Shown one piece after another: positions 56,204 through 64,000 of a stretch of DNA of 64,000 nt. The translations under genes and the position numbers were made by a program. The notes below the pieces were generated by a model that was given only the letters and a program-made list of their open reading frames with translations, was not told the origin of the DNA and searched no databases. Source of the DNA: Cellulomonas sp. (lineage in GTDB: Bacteria > Actinomycetota > Actinomycetes > Actinomycetales > Cellulomonadaceae); the NCBI RefSeq assembly GCF_017744555.1, contig NZ_JAGIBD010000001.1, forward strand, positions 429,606 through 493,605, in the 5' to 3' direction. Every line of letters begins with the position of its first letter. Position 1 is the first letter of the stretch.

Positions 56204-57247
56204 ATGGCGGGAGGTGGCGGCCGACGGCCGGACGACGACGTCGCCGGCCCGGCGGTCGGCGAGGGCTCTGCACACGTCCACGCCGCCGCCGCCGTACCGG
56301 ACCCGCCGGTCGCCGCGAGCACGCACCCGTCGCTCGTGGACCGGGTCAAGGCGCTCCTGGAGTGGTGGAAGCAGTCGCGCCCCGGGCGCGCGAACGCCCG
56401 GTTCGGGGCGCGGGGCGGCGGTCTGCTCACGGGTGGGATCGCGTACGCGGCGCTGTTCTCGGTGTTCGCCGGCCTGACGATCGGCTACACGATCTTCATG
56501 GCGGTGCTGGGCGGCAACGACGAGCTGCGTCAGAAGGTCCTCGACTCGCTCGCGGCGTCGCTGCCCGGCCTCCTGCAGACGGGTGACGGCAAGGGCCTGC
56601 TCGACCCCGACGCCCTCGTCCTGAGCCCCGCGCTCACGGCGGCGGGTCTCGTCGCGCTCGTCGTGCTCGTGCTGAGCGCGCTGTCGGCGACGTCGGCGCT
56701 CCGGACGGGGGTGCGGGCGATGTTCGGAGAAGTCGGCGGCGAGAACGCCGTGATGACCAAGCTGCGGGCGCTCGTCGGCTTCGTCGGGATGGCGTTCGCG
56801 GTGCTGCTGTCGGCGCTGCTGACCACCGCGGTGGGTGCTGCGACCGAGTGGCTGCTGCGGGTCGTCGGGTGGACGGGCACGTCGAGCGTCGCTGTCCGGG
56901 TGGTCGGCATCGCGGTGGCGTTCGTCGTCGACGTCGCGACGTTCTTGCTGGTGGTGAAGGTCTTGGCGGGGGAGAACCCCCGCTGGCGCGACCTGTGGTG
57001 GGGGTCGGTCATCGCCGCCACGGGCATCGGCGTGGTGCGGATCCTCGGCACGTCGGTGGTCGCGGGCAGTGCGAGCCGGAACCCGTTGCTCGCGTCGTTC
57101 TCGGTGATCGTCACGCTGCTCGTCTGGATCAACCTCATCGCGCGCATCGTGCTGCTCGCGGCGGCGTGGACGGCGGACCCGCCGCTCGAGGAGCCCGCCG
57201 GCCAGGACGCGACACCGGCGGGCGACGCCCAGCCGCGCCCGGCCTGA
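56204..57247 (+). CDS. YihY/BrkB family membrane protein
   Basis: 347-residue polytopic protein of the YihY/BrkB family; function unresolved, no enzymatic motif. Family pattern is visible: RFGARGGGLLTGGIAYAALFSVFAGLTIGYTIF, then helices LVALVVLVLSALSATSAL, LVGFVGMAFAVLLSALLTTAVG, VVGIAVAFVVDVATFLLVVKVL and LLVWINLIARIVLLAAAWTADP. About six helices with hydrophilic ends. ATG 56204 fits the leaderless TAGGGT box. Confidence 0.9.
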   Translation: MAGGGGRRPDDDVAGPAVGEGSAHVHAAAAVPDPPVAASTHPSLVDRVKALLEWWKQSRPGRANARFGARGGGLLTGGIAYAALFSVFAGLTIGYTIFMAVLGGNDELRQKVLDSLAASLPGLLQTGDGKGLLDPDALVLSPALTAAGLVALVVLVLSALSATSALRTGVRAMFGEVGGENAVMTKLRALVGFVGMAFAVLLSALLTTAVGAATEWLLRVVGWTGTSSVAVRVVGIAVAFVVDVATFLLVVKVLAGENPRWRDLWWGSVIAATGIGVVRILGTSVVAGSASRNPLLASFSVIVTLLVWINLIARIVLLAAAWTADPPLEEPAGQDATPAGDAQPRPA

Positions 57248-57337
57248 CGCGGAGGTCGTCACCCGTCCGGGGGGACCGCCCGGTGCGGCGCGCCGCCGAC
57301 CGGGGTCGTGGGCGCTGACCTCGGCCCTCGCGCTGAC

Positions 57338-57343
57338 TATGCT
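57338..57343 (+). promoter_or_regulatory. -10 box (TATGCT) of the phosphatase gene
   Basis: TATGCT spans the ATG that the ORF track uses as start (57339), so that start is unlikely. Transcription from here gives a leader of about 110 bases before ATG 57459. Confidence 0.5.
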
Positions 57344-57393
57344 GACCGACGACTCACGCGGACCGGCCCGCGCCGGCGCACCGAAGGACGACG

Positions 57394-57462
57394 ATGACCA
57401 GCCCGACCTCGTGCTCGACCGTCGCCGGGTCGCGCCGTCGCAGGGACGGGGCCGTCCGATGA
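57394..57462 (+). other. Possible 22-codon upstream ORF coupled to the phosphatase gene
   Basis: ATG 57394 has AAGGACGACG in front and runs 22 codons to TGA 57460-57462, overlapping the phosphatase ATG as ATGA. It lies in the leader made from the TATGCT promoter. It may couple or control translation; no proof that it is translated. Confidence 0.3.
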
Positions 57463-58193
57463 CCGGCGGCGAGGTGCGCGTCGAGGTCGGCGTCGCGACG
57501 GACCGCGCGCGGCGTGCGACCAACGAGGACACGGCGCTCGCGCTGCACGGGGTGTACGTCGTCGCGGACGGCATGGGCGGGCACGAGGCCGGCGAGGTCG
57601 CGAGCGGCATGGCGATCGAGACGGTCCGGGCGCTCGCGGGCACCACCCCGGACCTGGACACGGTCCGCACGACGCTGCGCGCGGCGCACGCCCGCCTGCG
57701 TGACCTGCCCTCGTCGACGGGCCGTCGTCCTGGCACCACGATGACGGGCGTGATCCTCACGGAGCACGAGGGCCTGCCGTGCTGGATCGTGCTGAACGTG
57801 GGCGACTCGCGGACCTACCGGATGGCCGGCGGCGTGCTCGAGCAGGTCACGCACGACCACTCGGAGGTCGCGGAGCTCGTCGCGAGCGGTGTCGTGGCGG
57901 CCGAGGAGGCGTCACGCTACCCCCGCCGGCACGTCGTGACCCGGGTGCTGGGCGGCGGCGCGTCGGAGGTCGACCCCGACCTGTGGATGTTCCCGGTGAG
58001 CCCGGGCGACCGGATGCTCGTGTGCTCCGACGGCCTGACGGACGAGCTCACGGATGCGCGGATCGAGGCGGCTCTGCGCGCGACGCCCGACCCGCAGGAC
58101 GCGGCGGACCGGCTGGTCGGCGAGGCCCTGGCGGCCGGGGGAGCCGACAACATCACCGCGGTCGTGGTGGACGCGACGCTCGTCCGGTCTTGA
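57459..58193 (+). CDS. PP2C-family protein phosphatase
   Basis: 244-residue metal-dependent Ser/Thr phosphatase. PP2C motifs: RRATNEDTALAL, VVADGMGGHEAGEVAS (metal Asp and Gly), GTTMTGVIL, NVGDSRTYRM, VCSDGLTDEL and GADNITAVVVDA. All metal ligands seem present. No Ser/Thr kinase is nearby. I prefer ATG 57459 to 57339, because the latter lies in the -10 box; the intervening 40 codons are charged and not family-like. The 3' end enters a 17-bp repeat array. Confidence 0.9.
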   Translation: MTGGEVRVEVGVATDRARRATNEDTALALHGVYVVADGMGGHEAGEVASGMAIETVRALAGTTPDLDTVRTTLRAAHARLRDLPSSTGRRPGTTMTGVILTEHEGLPCWIVLNVGDSRTYRMAGGVLEQVTHDHSEVAELVASGVVAAEEASRYPRRHVVTRVLGGGASEVDPDLWMFPVSPGDRMLVCSDGLTDELTDARIEAALRATPDPQDAADRLVGEALAAGGADNITAVVVDATLVRS

Positions 58194-58242
58194 CGCTCGT
58201 CCGGCCCTGACGGTCAGACGGCCCTGACGGTCAGACGGTCGC
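58175..58242. repeat. Four 17-bp tandem repeats at the phosphatase/rarD junction
   Basis: Degenerate units start with GACG at 58175, 58192, 58209 and 58226. They cover the phosphatase TGA (58191-58193) and the rarD stop (58231-58233). Units three and four begin GACGGTCAGACGG exactly. Confidence 0.8.
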
Positions 58243-59160
58243 GACGGCTCTCCGCGACCGTCCGCTCGTCCGCAGCCCGTCCACGGTGAGCACCACGAGC
58301 GCCGTCCAGACGAGCCCGAACCCCCACCACCGGGCGGGCGGCATCTGCTCGTGCAGCACGACGACGCCGATGAGGAACTGCAGCACGGGGGTGATGTACT
58401 GCAGCAGCCCGATGACGGTGAGCGGCAGCCGTCGTGCGGCGGCGCTGAACAGGAGCAGCGGCACTGCGGTGACGATGCCCGACGACACGAGCAGCAGGCT
58501 GTGCGCGGCCCCGTCGGTGCCGAACGTGCCGGTGCCCTGCACCCCGATGACGACGAGGTAGCCGAGCGCGACGGGTGCGAGGACGAGCGTCTCGGCAGCG
58601 AGCCCGGGCACGGCCTCGACGGAGCGTCCGACGCGGTTCTTGATGAGCCCGTAGACCCCGAAGCTGGCCGCGACGGTGAGCGCGATCCACGGCAGCCGCC
58701 CGTACCCGGCGGTGATGACGACGACCGCGGCGGCGCCGAACCCGAGTGCGACCCACTGCACGGGTCGCACGCGCTCGCGCAGCACGAGCACGGCGAGCGC
58801 GACGGTGAACAGCGGGTTGATGAAGTAGCCGAGCGCGGCGTCGACGACGCGGTCCGTGAGCACGCCGATGACGAAGGCGAGCCAGTTGATCGCGAGGAGC
58901 ACGCCGGCGAGCGCGAGCAGGCGCATGGTGCGCCGGTCGTGCAGGGTCGTGCGGAACGCGGGCCACGTCCGGGTCACGGAGAGCAGCACGAGGCAGAACA
59001 GCAGGGACCACACGACCCGGTGCGCGATGATCTCGACCGCCCCGGCCGGCTGGAGCAGCGGGAAGTAGAGGGGCAGCGTGCCCCACAGGACGTACGCGCC
59101 GATGCCTGTGCCGAGGCCGAGCCGGTCGAGTGCGGTGGGGGCGGGGGAGGGCGCGGGCAC
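58231..59160 (-). CDS. rarD: RarD-like EamA family transporter
   Basis: 309-residue drug/metabolite-transporter superfamily protein with ten helices. RarD features include GIGAYVLWGTLPLYFPLLQPAGAVEIIAHRVVWSLLFC, NWLAFVIGVLTDRVVDAALGYFINPLF, LPWIALTVAASFGVYGLIKN and LLQYITPVLQFLIGV. Substrate is unknown; chloramphenicol-related roles of E. coli RarD are only by name. GTG 59160 has TACGCT ending six bases upstream, fitting a leaderless start and rejecting the track's 59322. Confidence 0.92.
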   Translation of the reverse strand: MPAPSPAPTALDRLGLGTGIGAYVLWGTLPLYFPLLQPAGAVEIIAHRVVWSLLFCLVLLSVTRTWPAFRTTLHDRRTMRLLALAGVLLAINWLAFVIGVLTDRVVDAALGYFINPLFTVALAVLVLRERVRPVQWVALGFGAAAVVVITAGYGRLPWIALTVAASFGVYGLIKNRVGRSVEAVPGLAAETLVLAPVALGYLVVIGVQGTGTFGTDGAAHSLLLVSSGIVTAVPLLLFSAAARRLPLTVIGLLQYITPVLQFLIGVVVLHEQMPPARWWGFGLVWTALVVLTVDGLRTSGRSRRAVATV

Positions 59161-59510
59161 CCGACGAGCGTAAGCGGCGGTCGACGGGGTTCCGGTCTGC
59201 GCTGCACGACGCACGTCCGAGGGCTGCTCCGGACCGCAGCGTCGTCCACACCCACCCGGCCGGGCGGGCGTCCGTGACCCGCCCGCGTGGATCGTCGCGT
59301 GCCTGGACGTGTGCGACGCCACGCCTGACCCCGGGTCGGGACCGTCTCACGTGTGTCCAGATGCTGGCGACGGGCTGAGGATCCCCTCACCGGCCGCCCT
59401 ACACTGGCCCGAGCACAGCTCTGTCGTGCCGTCCGACAGGCCCGCGAGAACCGCGGCCGAGGCGACGCACCCGTCCGCAGGGCTCCCTTGATCGGAAGGC
59501 ACCGCGTCCC
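59161..59510. other. Divergent promoter region, rarD to fprA
   Basis: 350 bases without a convincing gene. On the minus side TACGCT (59167-59172) serves rarD. On the plus side TACACT at 59400-59405 could serve fprA with a leader of about 100 bases, ending in GGAAGG before the GTG. No repeat or RNA structure stands out. Confidence 0.5.
59167..59172 (-). promoter_or_regulatory. -10 box (TACGCT) of rarD, leaderless spacing
   Basis: On the minus strand TACGCT ends 6 bases before GTG 59160. Confidence 0.45.
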
Positions 59511-60896
59511 GTGAGCACCCCGACCTTGCGCGTCGCCGTCGTCGGCGCCGGACCGGCCGGCATCTACGCGGCCGACATCCTGTCGAAGACCGACCTCGAC
59601 GTCAGCATCGACTTGTTCGAGCGCCTGCCCGCGCCGTTCGGCCTCGTGCGCTACGGGGTCGCGCCGGACCACCCGCGCATCAAGCAGATCATCGTCGCGC
59701 TGCACAAGGTCCTCGAGCGTGGTGACATCCGCCTGCTCGCGAACGTCGACTACGGCACGGACCTCAAGCTCGACGACCTGCGCCAGTTCTACGACGCGGT
59801 CATCTTCTCGACGGGCTCGATCCGCGACGCCGCGCTGCCCGTCCCCGGCATCGACCTCGAGGGCTCGTACGGCGCGGCCGACTTCGTGTCCTGGTACGAC
59901 GGGCACCCCGATGTGCCGCGCACGTGGCCGCTCGAGCACCAGCACGTCGCCGTCCTCGGTGCCGGCAACGTCGCGCTCGACGTGGCGCGCATCCTCGCCA
60001 AGCACGCGGACGACCTGCTCCCGACCGACGTCCCGGCCAACGTGTACGACGTGCTCAAGCAGAACCCGGTCACCGACGTGCACGTGTTCGCTCGCCGCGG
60101 CCCGGCGCAGGTCAAGTTCTCCCCGCTGGAGCTGCGCGAGCTCGGCCACGTGCCGGACGTCGACGTGATCGTGTACCCCGAGGACTTCGAGTTCGACGAG
60201 GGCTCGATGGCCGCGATCCACTCCTCGAACCAGACCAAGCAGGTCGTCAAGACCCTCACGGACTGGACGCTCAAGGAGCCTGAGGACCTCACGGCGAGCC
60301 GCCGCATCCACCTGCACTTCCTGCACAAGCCGGTCGAGCTGCTCGGCGAGGACGGCAAGGTCGTCGGGCTGCGCACCGAGCGCACGGCCCTCAACGGCGA
60401 CGGCAACGTGACCGGCACCGGGCAGACGCACGACTGGGCCGTCACGGCCGTCTACCGCGCGGTCGGCTACTTCGGCTCGCCGCTCGTCGACATACCGTTC
60501 GACGACGTCGCCGGCGTGATCCCCAACCGCGAGGGCCGCGTGGTCGACGTCGACGGCGACCACATCCCGGGCGTGTACGCGACGGGCTGGATCAAGCGCG
60601 GCCCGGTCGGCCTCATCGGCCACACCAAGTCGGACGCGTCCGAGACCATCCGCCACCTCGGCGAGGACGTCGCGGAGGCCGGCGACGCGTTCTACACGGC
60701 CACCGACCGGGACCCGTCCGCGGTCACCGACTTCCTCGCCGGCCGCGGCGTCGAGGTCGTGCAGTGGTCCGGCTGGGAGCTGCTCGACGCGTACGAGAAG
60801 GAGCTCGGCGAGCCGCACGGCCGCGAGCGCATCAAGGTGGTCCCGCGCGAGGACATGGTGCACGTGGCGCTCGGGCGGGGGATCCCGACGGCCTGA
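59511..60896 (+). CDS. fprA: NADPH-ferredoxin reductase, FprA/adrenodoxin reductase type
   Basis: 461-residue flavoenzyme that moves electrons between NADPH and ferredoxin. FAD site VVGAGPAGIYAADIL, substrate segment RLPAPFGLVRYGVAPDHPRIK, NADPH site AVLGAGNVALDVARIL, and the C-terminal ATGWIKRGPVGLIGHTKSDA are all typical of FprA. GTG 59511 follows GGAAGG. FdxA at 38534 is a plausible partner. With the hydrogenase maturation genes it could belong to fermentative or reductive electron flow, but nothing here shows that. Confidence 0.95.
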   Translation: MSTPTLRVAVVGAGPAGIYAADILSKTDLDVSIDLFERLPAPFGLVRYGVAPDHPRIKQIIVALHKVLERGDIRLLANVDYGTDLKLDDLRQFYDAVIFSTGSIRDAALPVPGIDLEGSYGAADFVSWYDGHPDVPRTWPLEHQHVAVLGAGNVALDVARILAKHADDLLPTDVPANVYDVLKQNPVTDVHVFARRGPAQVKFSPLELRELGHVPDVDVIVYPEDFEFDEGSMAAIHSSNQTKQVVKTLTDWTLKEPEDLTASRRIHLHFLHKPVELLGEDGKVVGLRTERTALNGDGNVTGTGQTHDWAVTAVYRAVGYFGSPLVDIPFDDVAGVIPNREGRVVDVDGDHIPGVYATGWIKRGPVGLIGHTKSDASETIRHLGEDVAEAGDAFYTATDRDPSAVTDFLAGRGVEVVQWSGWELLDAYEKELGEPHGRERIKVVPREDMVHVALGRGIPTA

Positions 60897-60962
60897 CGTC
60901 GGGAACCTGCGACGTCCGGCGCGCGTTCCACCGTGTGCACGGACGTCCAGAAGGAGCACCAG

Positions 60963-61847
60963 GTGGGTCACCAGCACTACAACGGCTTGAAGACGGCAGC
61001 GCTGTTCGGCGCCATGTGGGCGGTGCTGCTCGGCGTCGGCTGGCTGCTGGGCGGCGGGACGCCCAAGTTCCTGCTGTTCTTCACGGCGCTCGGCCTGCTC
61101 ATGACGGCGTACTCGTTCTGGAACTCCGACAAGATCGCCATCAAGGCGATGCGGGCGCGGCCGGTGAGCGAGCTCGAGCAGCCGGTGATGTACCGGATCG
61201 TCCGGGAGCTCTCGACGGCGGCCCGGCAGCCGATGCCGCGCCTGTACGTGTCGCCGACGGCGGCGCCGAACGCGTTCGCGACGGGCCGCAACCCGCAGAA
61301 CGCCGCCGTGTGCTGCACCGAGGGCATCCTGCAGCTGCTCGACGAGCGCGAGCTGCGGGGCGTCCTGGGCCACGAGCTCATGCACGTGTACAACCGCGAC
61401 ATCCTCACGTCGTCGCTCGCCGCCGCGGTCGCGGGCGTGATCACGTCGCTGGCACAGTTCGCGCTGTTCTTCGGCGGCGGCAGCGACCGGGACCGCGGCG
61501 GCAACCCGATCGCCGGCCTCCTGCTCGTGCTCCTCGCGCCGCTCGCGTCGACCCTGATCCAGCTGGCCATCAGCCGCACCCGGGAGTACGACGCCGACGA
61601 GGACGGCGCACGCCTGACGAACGACCCGCTCGCGCTCGCGTCGGCGCTGCGCAAGCTCGAGGCCGGGACGAAGGCACGCCCGCTGCCGCAGGACCGCGAG
61701 CTCACCAACGTCTCGCACCTGATGATCGCGAACCCGTTCCGCGGTCAGGGCCTGGCGAAGATGTTCTCGACGCACCCGCCGATGCAGGACCGGATCGCCC
61801 GGCTCGAGGCCCAGGCCGGGCAGCAGGGCGGCATCACCCGCTACTGA
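60963..61847 (+). CDS. htpX: Membrane zinc metalloprotease HtpX
   Basis: 294-residue M48B protease for damaged membrane proteins. The zinc site HELMH is in VLGHELMHVYNRDI, with the third ligand in RTREYDADEDGARL. Two N-terminal helices and two central ones (AAAVAGVITSLAQFALFFGG, LLLVLLAPLASTLIQLAI) match the family. A THPPMQDRIARLE end is also conserved. Start GTG 60963 has AAGGAG upstream; the track's 60933 lacks it. It complements the SigE/HtrA envelope-quality system encoded nearby, though no ECF promoter was seen before it. Confidence 0.95.
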   Translation: MGHQHYNGLKTAALFGAMWAVLLGVGWLLGGGTPKFLLFFTALGLLMTAYSFWNSDKIAIKAMRARPVSELEQPVMYRIVRELSTAARQPMPRLYVSPTAAPNAFATGRNPQNAAVCCTEGILQLLDERELRGVLGHELMHVYNRDILTSSLAAAVAGVITSLAQFALFFGGGSDRDRGGNPIAGLLLVLLAPLASTLIQLAISRTREYDADEDGARLTNDPLALASALRKLEAGTKARPLPQDRELTNVSHLMIANPFRGQGLAKMFSTHPPMQDRIARLEAQAGQQGGITRY

Positions 61848-61990
61848 GCGGCCCCTGAGCGCGCTCGGATGAGGCAACTCTCACCGAACCTGCACGCTCA
61901 GGACATGAGATCGAACCACCACATACCGGACGAAACCCTAGGCTGCTGGCCGCGAGGGGGCGCGGTGCCCGCTCGCGGCGAGGAGGCAGC

Positions 61991-63145
61991 GTGGCCCAGG
62001 ATCGGTACGACGTCGCGGTGGTCGGGGGCGGAGCCACGGGCTCGGCGACGGCCTGGGCCCTGGCGCGCAGCGGGCACCGCGTGGTGCTCGTCGAGGAGCG
62101 GACGTCGCCGGCTGACTCGGGCCTCGACCTCGTCCGGCTCGGGCACGCCGACCCCGACCGCACCCGCCTGGCGCTCCTGACGCACCAGTGGTGGCAGATC
62201 CTCGAGCAGGAGTCCGGCGCCGAGCTCCTCACGCTCACCGGTTGCGTCGAGCACGGGCCCGTCGAGGCCCTGCGGCCGCTCGTCGAGACCCTGCTGGTCT
62301 CCGACATCCCGTTCGAGTACCTGACGGGGCCCGAGGCGTCCTTGCGCTGGCCGTGGCTCGCGTTCGACGACCGCGTCGTCGTCCAGCCCGTCGCGGGCGT
62401 GGCCGACGCCGGCCGGACGATCCTGACGTGCCAGGAGCAGGCCGCCCTGCACGGCGCGGAGATTCGCCGGGGCACGCGCGCGGTGCGCGTCGAGCGGCTC
62501 GACGACGGGGTCCGGGTGCACGTCGCGGGCGCGAACCCGGAGAAGGCCGCGGGGTGCGCGACGATCGAGGCGGCGGCCGTCGTCGTCGCGGCGGGTCCGG
62601 CCTCCGCCGAGCTGCTCGCGGAGATCGTCGAGCTGCCCTCGAGCCGACCGGTGCGGGACCACCGGACGCAGGGAGCGAGCACGGAGCCGGTCCCCGGGGA
62701 TCGAGGTCCGGCGTTCGTCCACCGCGTCGACGCGGTCGCGCACGGCGCCGCGCGCGGCCCGCTGGGGCCCGACGACGGGTACCCCGTCGACGGCGTCCGC
62801 GGGTACCACGAGCCGGACGGGTCGCTCACCGTCGTGAGCCGCACCGAGGACCTCGACCGCACGGTGCTCGACGAGTACGTCGCGGCCTGGCTGCCCGGTG
62901 TCACGCTGGCCGACCAGCCGGTCCCGGTGACGACCCGGCACGACGGCCCGCTCGTCCTCGACCGGCTGGGTCGCGTGGTCGTCGGCGTGGGGCTCGGGGT
63001 GCACGGCGTCGCGTTCGCCCCCGGGGCCGGTCACGTGCTGGCCACGCTCGCGGAGGACGCCCTCGGGCATGCCCGCCTCTACGACGACCCGGAGGCGTTC
63101 GACCGGGCGCCGTTCGCGCTCACCGCGCTGGTGCCCACGCCGTAG
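61991..63145 (+). CDS. FAD-dependent amine oxidoreductase, MSOX/N-methyltryptophan oxidase-like
   Basis: 384-residue DAO-family flavoenzyme. The FAD site is VAVVGGGATGSATAWALARSG, with EER after it, and the C-terminal FAD segment is GVGLGVHGVAFAPGAGHVLA. In monomeric sarcosine oxidase a cysteine before the latter anchors FAD covalently; here the segment reads TTRHDGPLVLD, without Cys, so FAD is probably non-covalent. Substrate unknown, likely a secondary or N-methyl amino acid. GTG 61991 has GAGGAGG upstream; a TAGGCT box lies 46 bases before it. Confidence 0.85.
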   Translation: MAQDRYDVAVVGGGATGSATAWALARSGHRVVLVEERTSPADSGLDLVRLGHADPDRTRLALLTHQWWQILEQESGAELLTLTGCVEHGPVEALRPLVETLLVSDIPFEYLTGPEASLRWPWLAFDDRVVVQPVAGVADAGRTILTCQEQAALHGAEIRRGTRAVRVERLDDGVRVHVAGANPEKAAGCATIEAAAVVVAAGPASAELLAEIVELPSSRPVRDHRTQGASTEPVPGDRGPAFVHRVDAVAHGAARGPLGPDDGYPVDGVRGYHEPDGSLTVVSRTEDLDRTVLDEYVAAWLPGVTLADQPVPVTTRHDGPLVLDRLGRVVVGVGLGVHGVAFAPGAGHVLATLAEDALGHARLYDDPEAFDRAPFALTALVPTP

Positions 63146-63146
63146 T

Positions 63147-63180
63147 CGCCGTGGGCGGCTCGTGAGGTCCGCCCACGGCG
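63147..63180. terminator. Perfect 12-bp hairpin between convergent oxidoreductase and yajQ
   Basis: CGCCGTGGGCGG-N10-CCGCCCACGGCG begins just after the TAG stop of the oxidoreductase and ends before the yajQ stop. It fits a bidirectional intrinsic-like terminator without T-tract. Confidence 0.65.
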
Positions 63181-63187
63181 CGCGCGG

Positions 63188-63691
63188 TCAGCGGTAGTTG
63201 ACGAACTGCAGGGCCGCGTCGACGTCGGCCCCCTTGAGCAGCGCGATGGTGGCCTGGAGCTCGTCGCGGCTCTTCGCGGACACGCGCAGCTCGTCGCCCT
63301 GGATCTGCGTCTTGACGCCCTTGGGGCCCTCGTCGCGCACGATCTTGGCGAGCTTCTTGGCGACCTCGCTGCTCAGGCCCTCCTTGATGAGCGCCTCGAG
63401 GCGGTACTCCTTGCCCGACGGCTTGGGCTCGGGGCCGTCCTCGCCGGTGTCGAGGGACTTGAGCGAGATGCCGCGCTTGATGAGCTTCGACTGGAACACG
63501 TCGAGCACCGCGAGCACGCGCTCGGAGGAGTTGGCGACCATGAGGATCTTTTCGCCGCTCCAGCTGATCGACGCGCCGACCCCCTTGAAGTCGTAGCGCT
63601 GGGCGATCTCCTTCGCCGCCTGGTTCAGGGCGTTGTCGACCTCCTGGCGGTCGACCTTGCTGACGACGTCGAACGACGACTCGCTCGCCAT
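63188..63691 (-). CDS. yajQ: YajQ-family nucleotide-binding protein
   Basis: 167-residue protein of the YajQ/UPF0234 family. Motifs are [35 protein letters not shown], and the repeated second half with [29 protein letters not shown]. Some members bind cyclic di-GMP or nucleic acid; in this organism the ligand is unproven. ATG 63691 has a GGAGGAGAGC ribosome site. It is divergent from tRNA-Tyr. Confidence 0.95.
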   Translation of the reverse strand: MASESSFDVVSKVDRQEVDNALNQAAKEIAQRYDFKGVGASISWSGEKILMVANSSERVLAVLDVFQSKLIKRGISLKSLDTGEDGPEPKPSGKEYRLEALIKEGLSSEVAKKLAKIVRDEGPKGVKTQIQGDELRVSAKSRDELQATIALLKGADVDAALQFVNYR

Positions 63692-63811
63692 GTGCTCTCC
63701 TCCTGCCGCCCGGCGCTCGCCGGGGCCTGTCCGTGCGTGGTGACGCCCTCGCGGGTCGCACACCACCGTGCTGCATCTCGGGCCGTTTCGCGAGCACTGC
63801 CCGCGGCTTGC

Positions 63812-63817
63812 TATCCT
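63812..63817 (+). promoter_or_regulatory. -10 box (TATCCT) before tRNA-Tyr
   Basis: TATCCT lies 61 bases before the mature tRNA 5' end; the region between would be removed by RNase P. No clear -35 is seen. Confidence 0.4.
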
Positions 63818-63878
63818 TCCACCCGCACGCCGCTCGCGGTGTCGGCCTCCGGGTCGACCGTGGAGGTGCGCCGACCCT

Positions 63879-63960
63879 GGCGGGTTACCCGAGTGGCCAA
63901 AGGGGGCTGACTGTAAATCAGCTGGCAACGCCTACGGGGGTTCGAATCCCTCACCCGCCA
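63879..63960 (+). tRNA. tRNA-Tyr (GUA)
   Basis: An 82-base cloverleaf with acceptor GGCGGGT/ACCCGCC and discriminator A. The anticodon arm is GCTGA-CTGTAAA-TCAGC, with GUA in the loop. A long variable arm (class II) and GGTTCGAATCC T-arm follow. CCA is not encoded. A 16-bp hairpin follows at the window end. Confidence 0.97.
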
Positions 63961-63965
63961 CGCAC

Positions 63966-64000
63966 CGAAGGGGACGTCCTCCACGAGGACGTCCCCTTCG
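63966..64000 (+). terminator. Terminator hairpin after tRNA-Tyr
   Basis: A perfect 16-bp stem (CGAAGGGGACGTCCTC and complement) with a 3-base loop ends at the window edge, so any T-tract would lie outside. Position right after tRNA-Tyr suggests a terminator. Confidence 0.75.

Noticed and set aside
57339-57458. ATG 57339 as the phosphatase start given by the ORF track
   Set aside because: The ATG lies inside the TATGCT -10 box and the extra 40 residues are not family-like.
63961-64000. Inverted repeat after tRNA-Tyr as an integration attachment site
   Set aside because: It is a perfect hairpin with a 3-base loop, better explained as a terminator; no integrase or tRNA-end duplication is visible.

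Overview
The window is chromosomal DNA from a very GC-rich actinobacterium. Protein sequences and gene order point to Micrococcales, probably near Cellulomonas, but genus is inference. Supporting signs are a mycothiol gene (mshB), actinobacterial-type dapD, DUF3117 and a Rv0428c-type SH3 protein. Many GTG starts, TANNNT -10 boxes and the block OMT < > sigE-rseA-htrA-tatB also fit; the same block and a dapD/dapE/LOG/folP2/DUF3117 series occur in mycobacteria. There is no rRNA, CRISPR array, prophage or insertion sequence. One tRNA (Tyr) lies at the right edge.

Layout. 0.2-7.8 kb: xseA and ispH diverge, ispH meets rmuC, then a two-gene ABC exporter-type pair and ychF follow. 7.8-14.8 kb (minus strand): a tightly coupled six-gene operon for [FeFe]-hydrogenase maturation (TM1266-type ACT protein, hydE, hydF) runs directly into an importer of the nitrate/sulfonate/taurine class (permease, ATPase, lipoprotein). 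A SulP anion transporter lies just upstream. No hydG or hydrogenase structural gene is present in the window. 15-21 kb: an unknown 154-residue protein, a sugar-porter MFS, a sortase-type surface protein built from ten CnaB-like repeats, and a Ddn-like deazaflavin oxidoreductase.

21-30.6 kb: an oligopeptide ABC system (binding lipoprotein, two permeases, fused double ATPase, second binding lipoprotein), interrupted by an antisense PH-domain membrane protein. 30.6-38.1 kb: typA, mshB, a small membrane protein, a flavin-reductase-like protein and a long VanW-family protein with repeat-rich N-terminus. 38-48 kb: fdxA-dapC, gltA, dapD with a lysozyme-like protein, dapE, a LOG-family protein, folP2-like, a PIG-V-like mannosyltransferase and DUF3117; this covers three steps of lysine/diaminopimelate synthesis.

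48-64 kb: leucyl aminopeptidase, O-methyltransferase divergent from the envelope-stress operon sigE-rseA-htrA, tatB, trpS with a 2'-5' RNA ligase-like gene, a BrkB family membrane protein, a PP2C phosphatase, rarD, fprA, htpX, an MSOX-like oxidoreductase, yajQ and tRNA-Tyr.

Regulatory style is notable. About a dozen genes carry a TANNNT hexamer ending 6-8 bases before the start codon, which predicts leaderless mRNAs. Polycistronic genes are mostly joined by ATGA or GTGA overlaps. Convergent gene pairs often end in hairpins, and two such junctions carry short tandem duplications that include the stop codons. Apart from the promoter region 59161-59510, no stretch over 300 bases lacks a gene.
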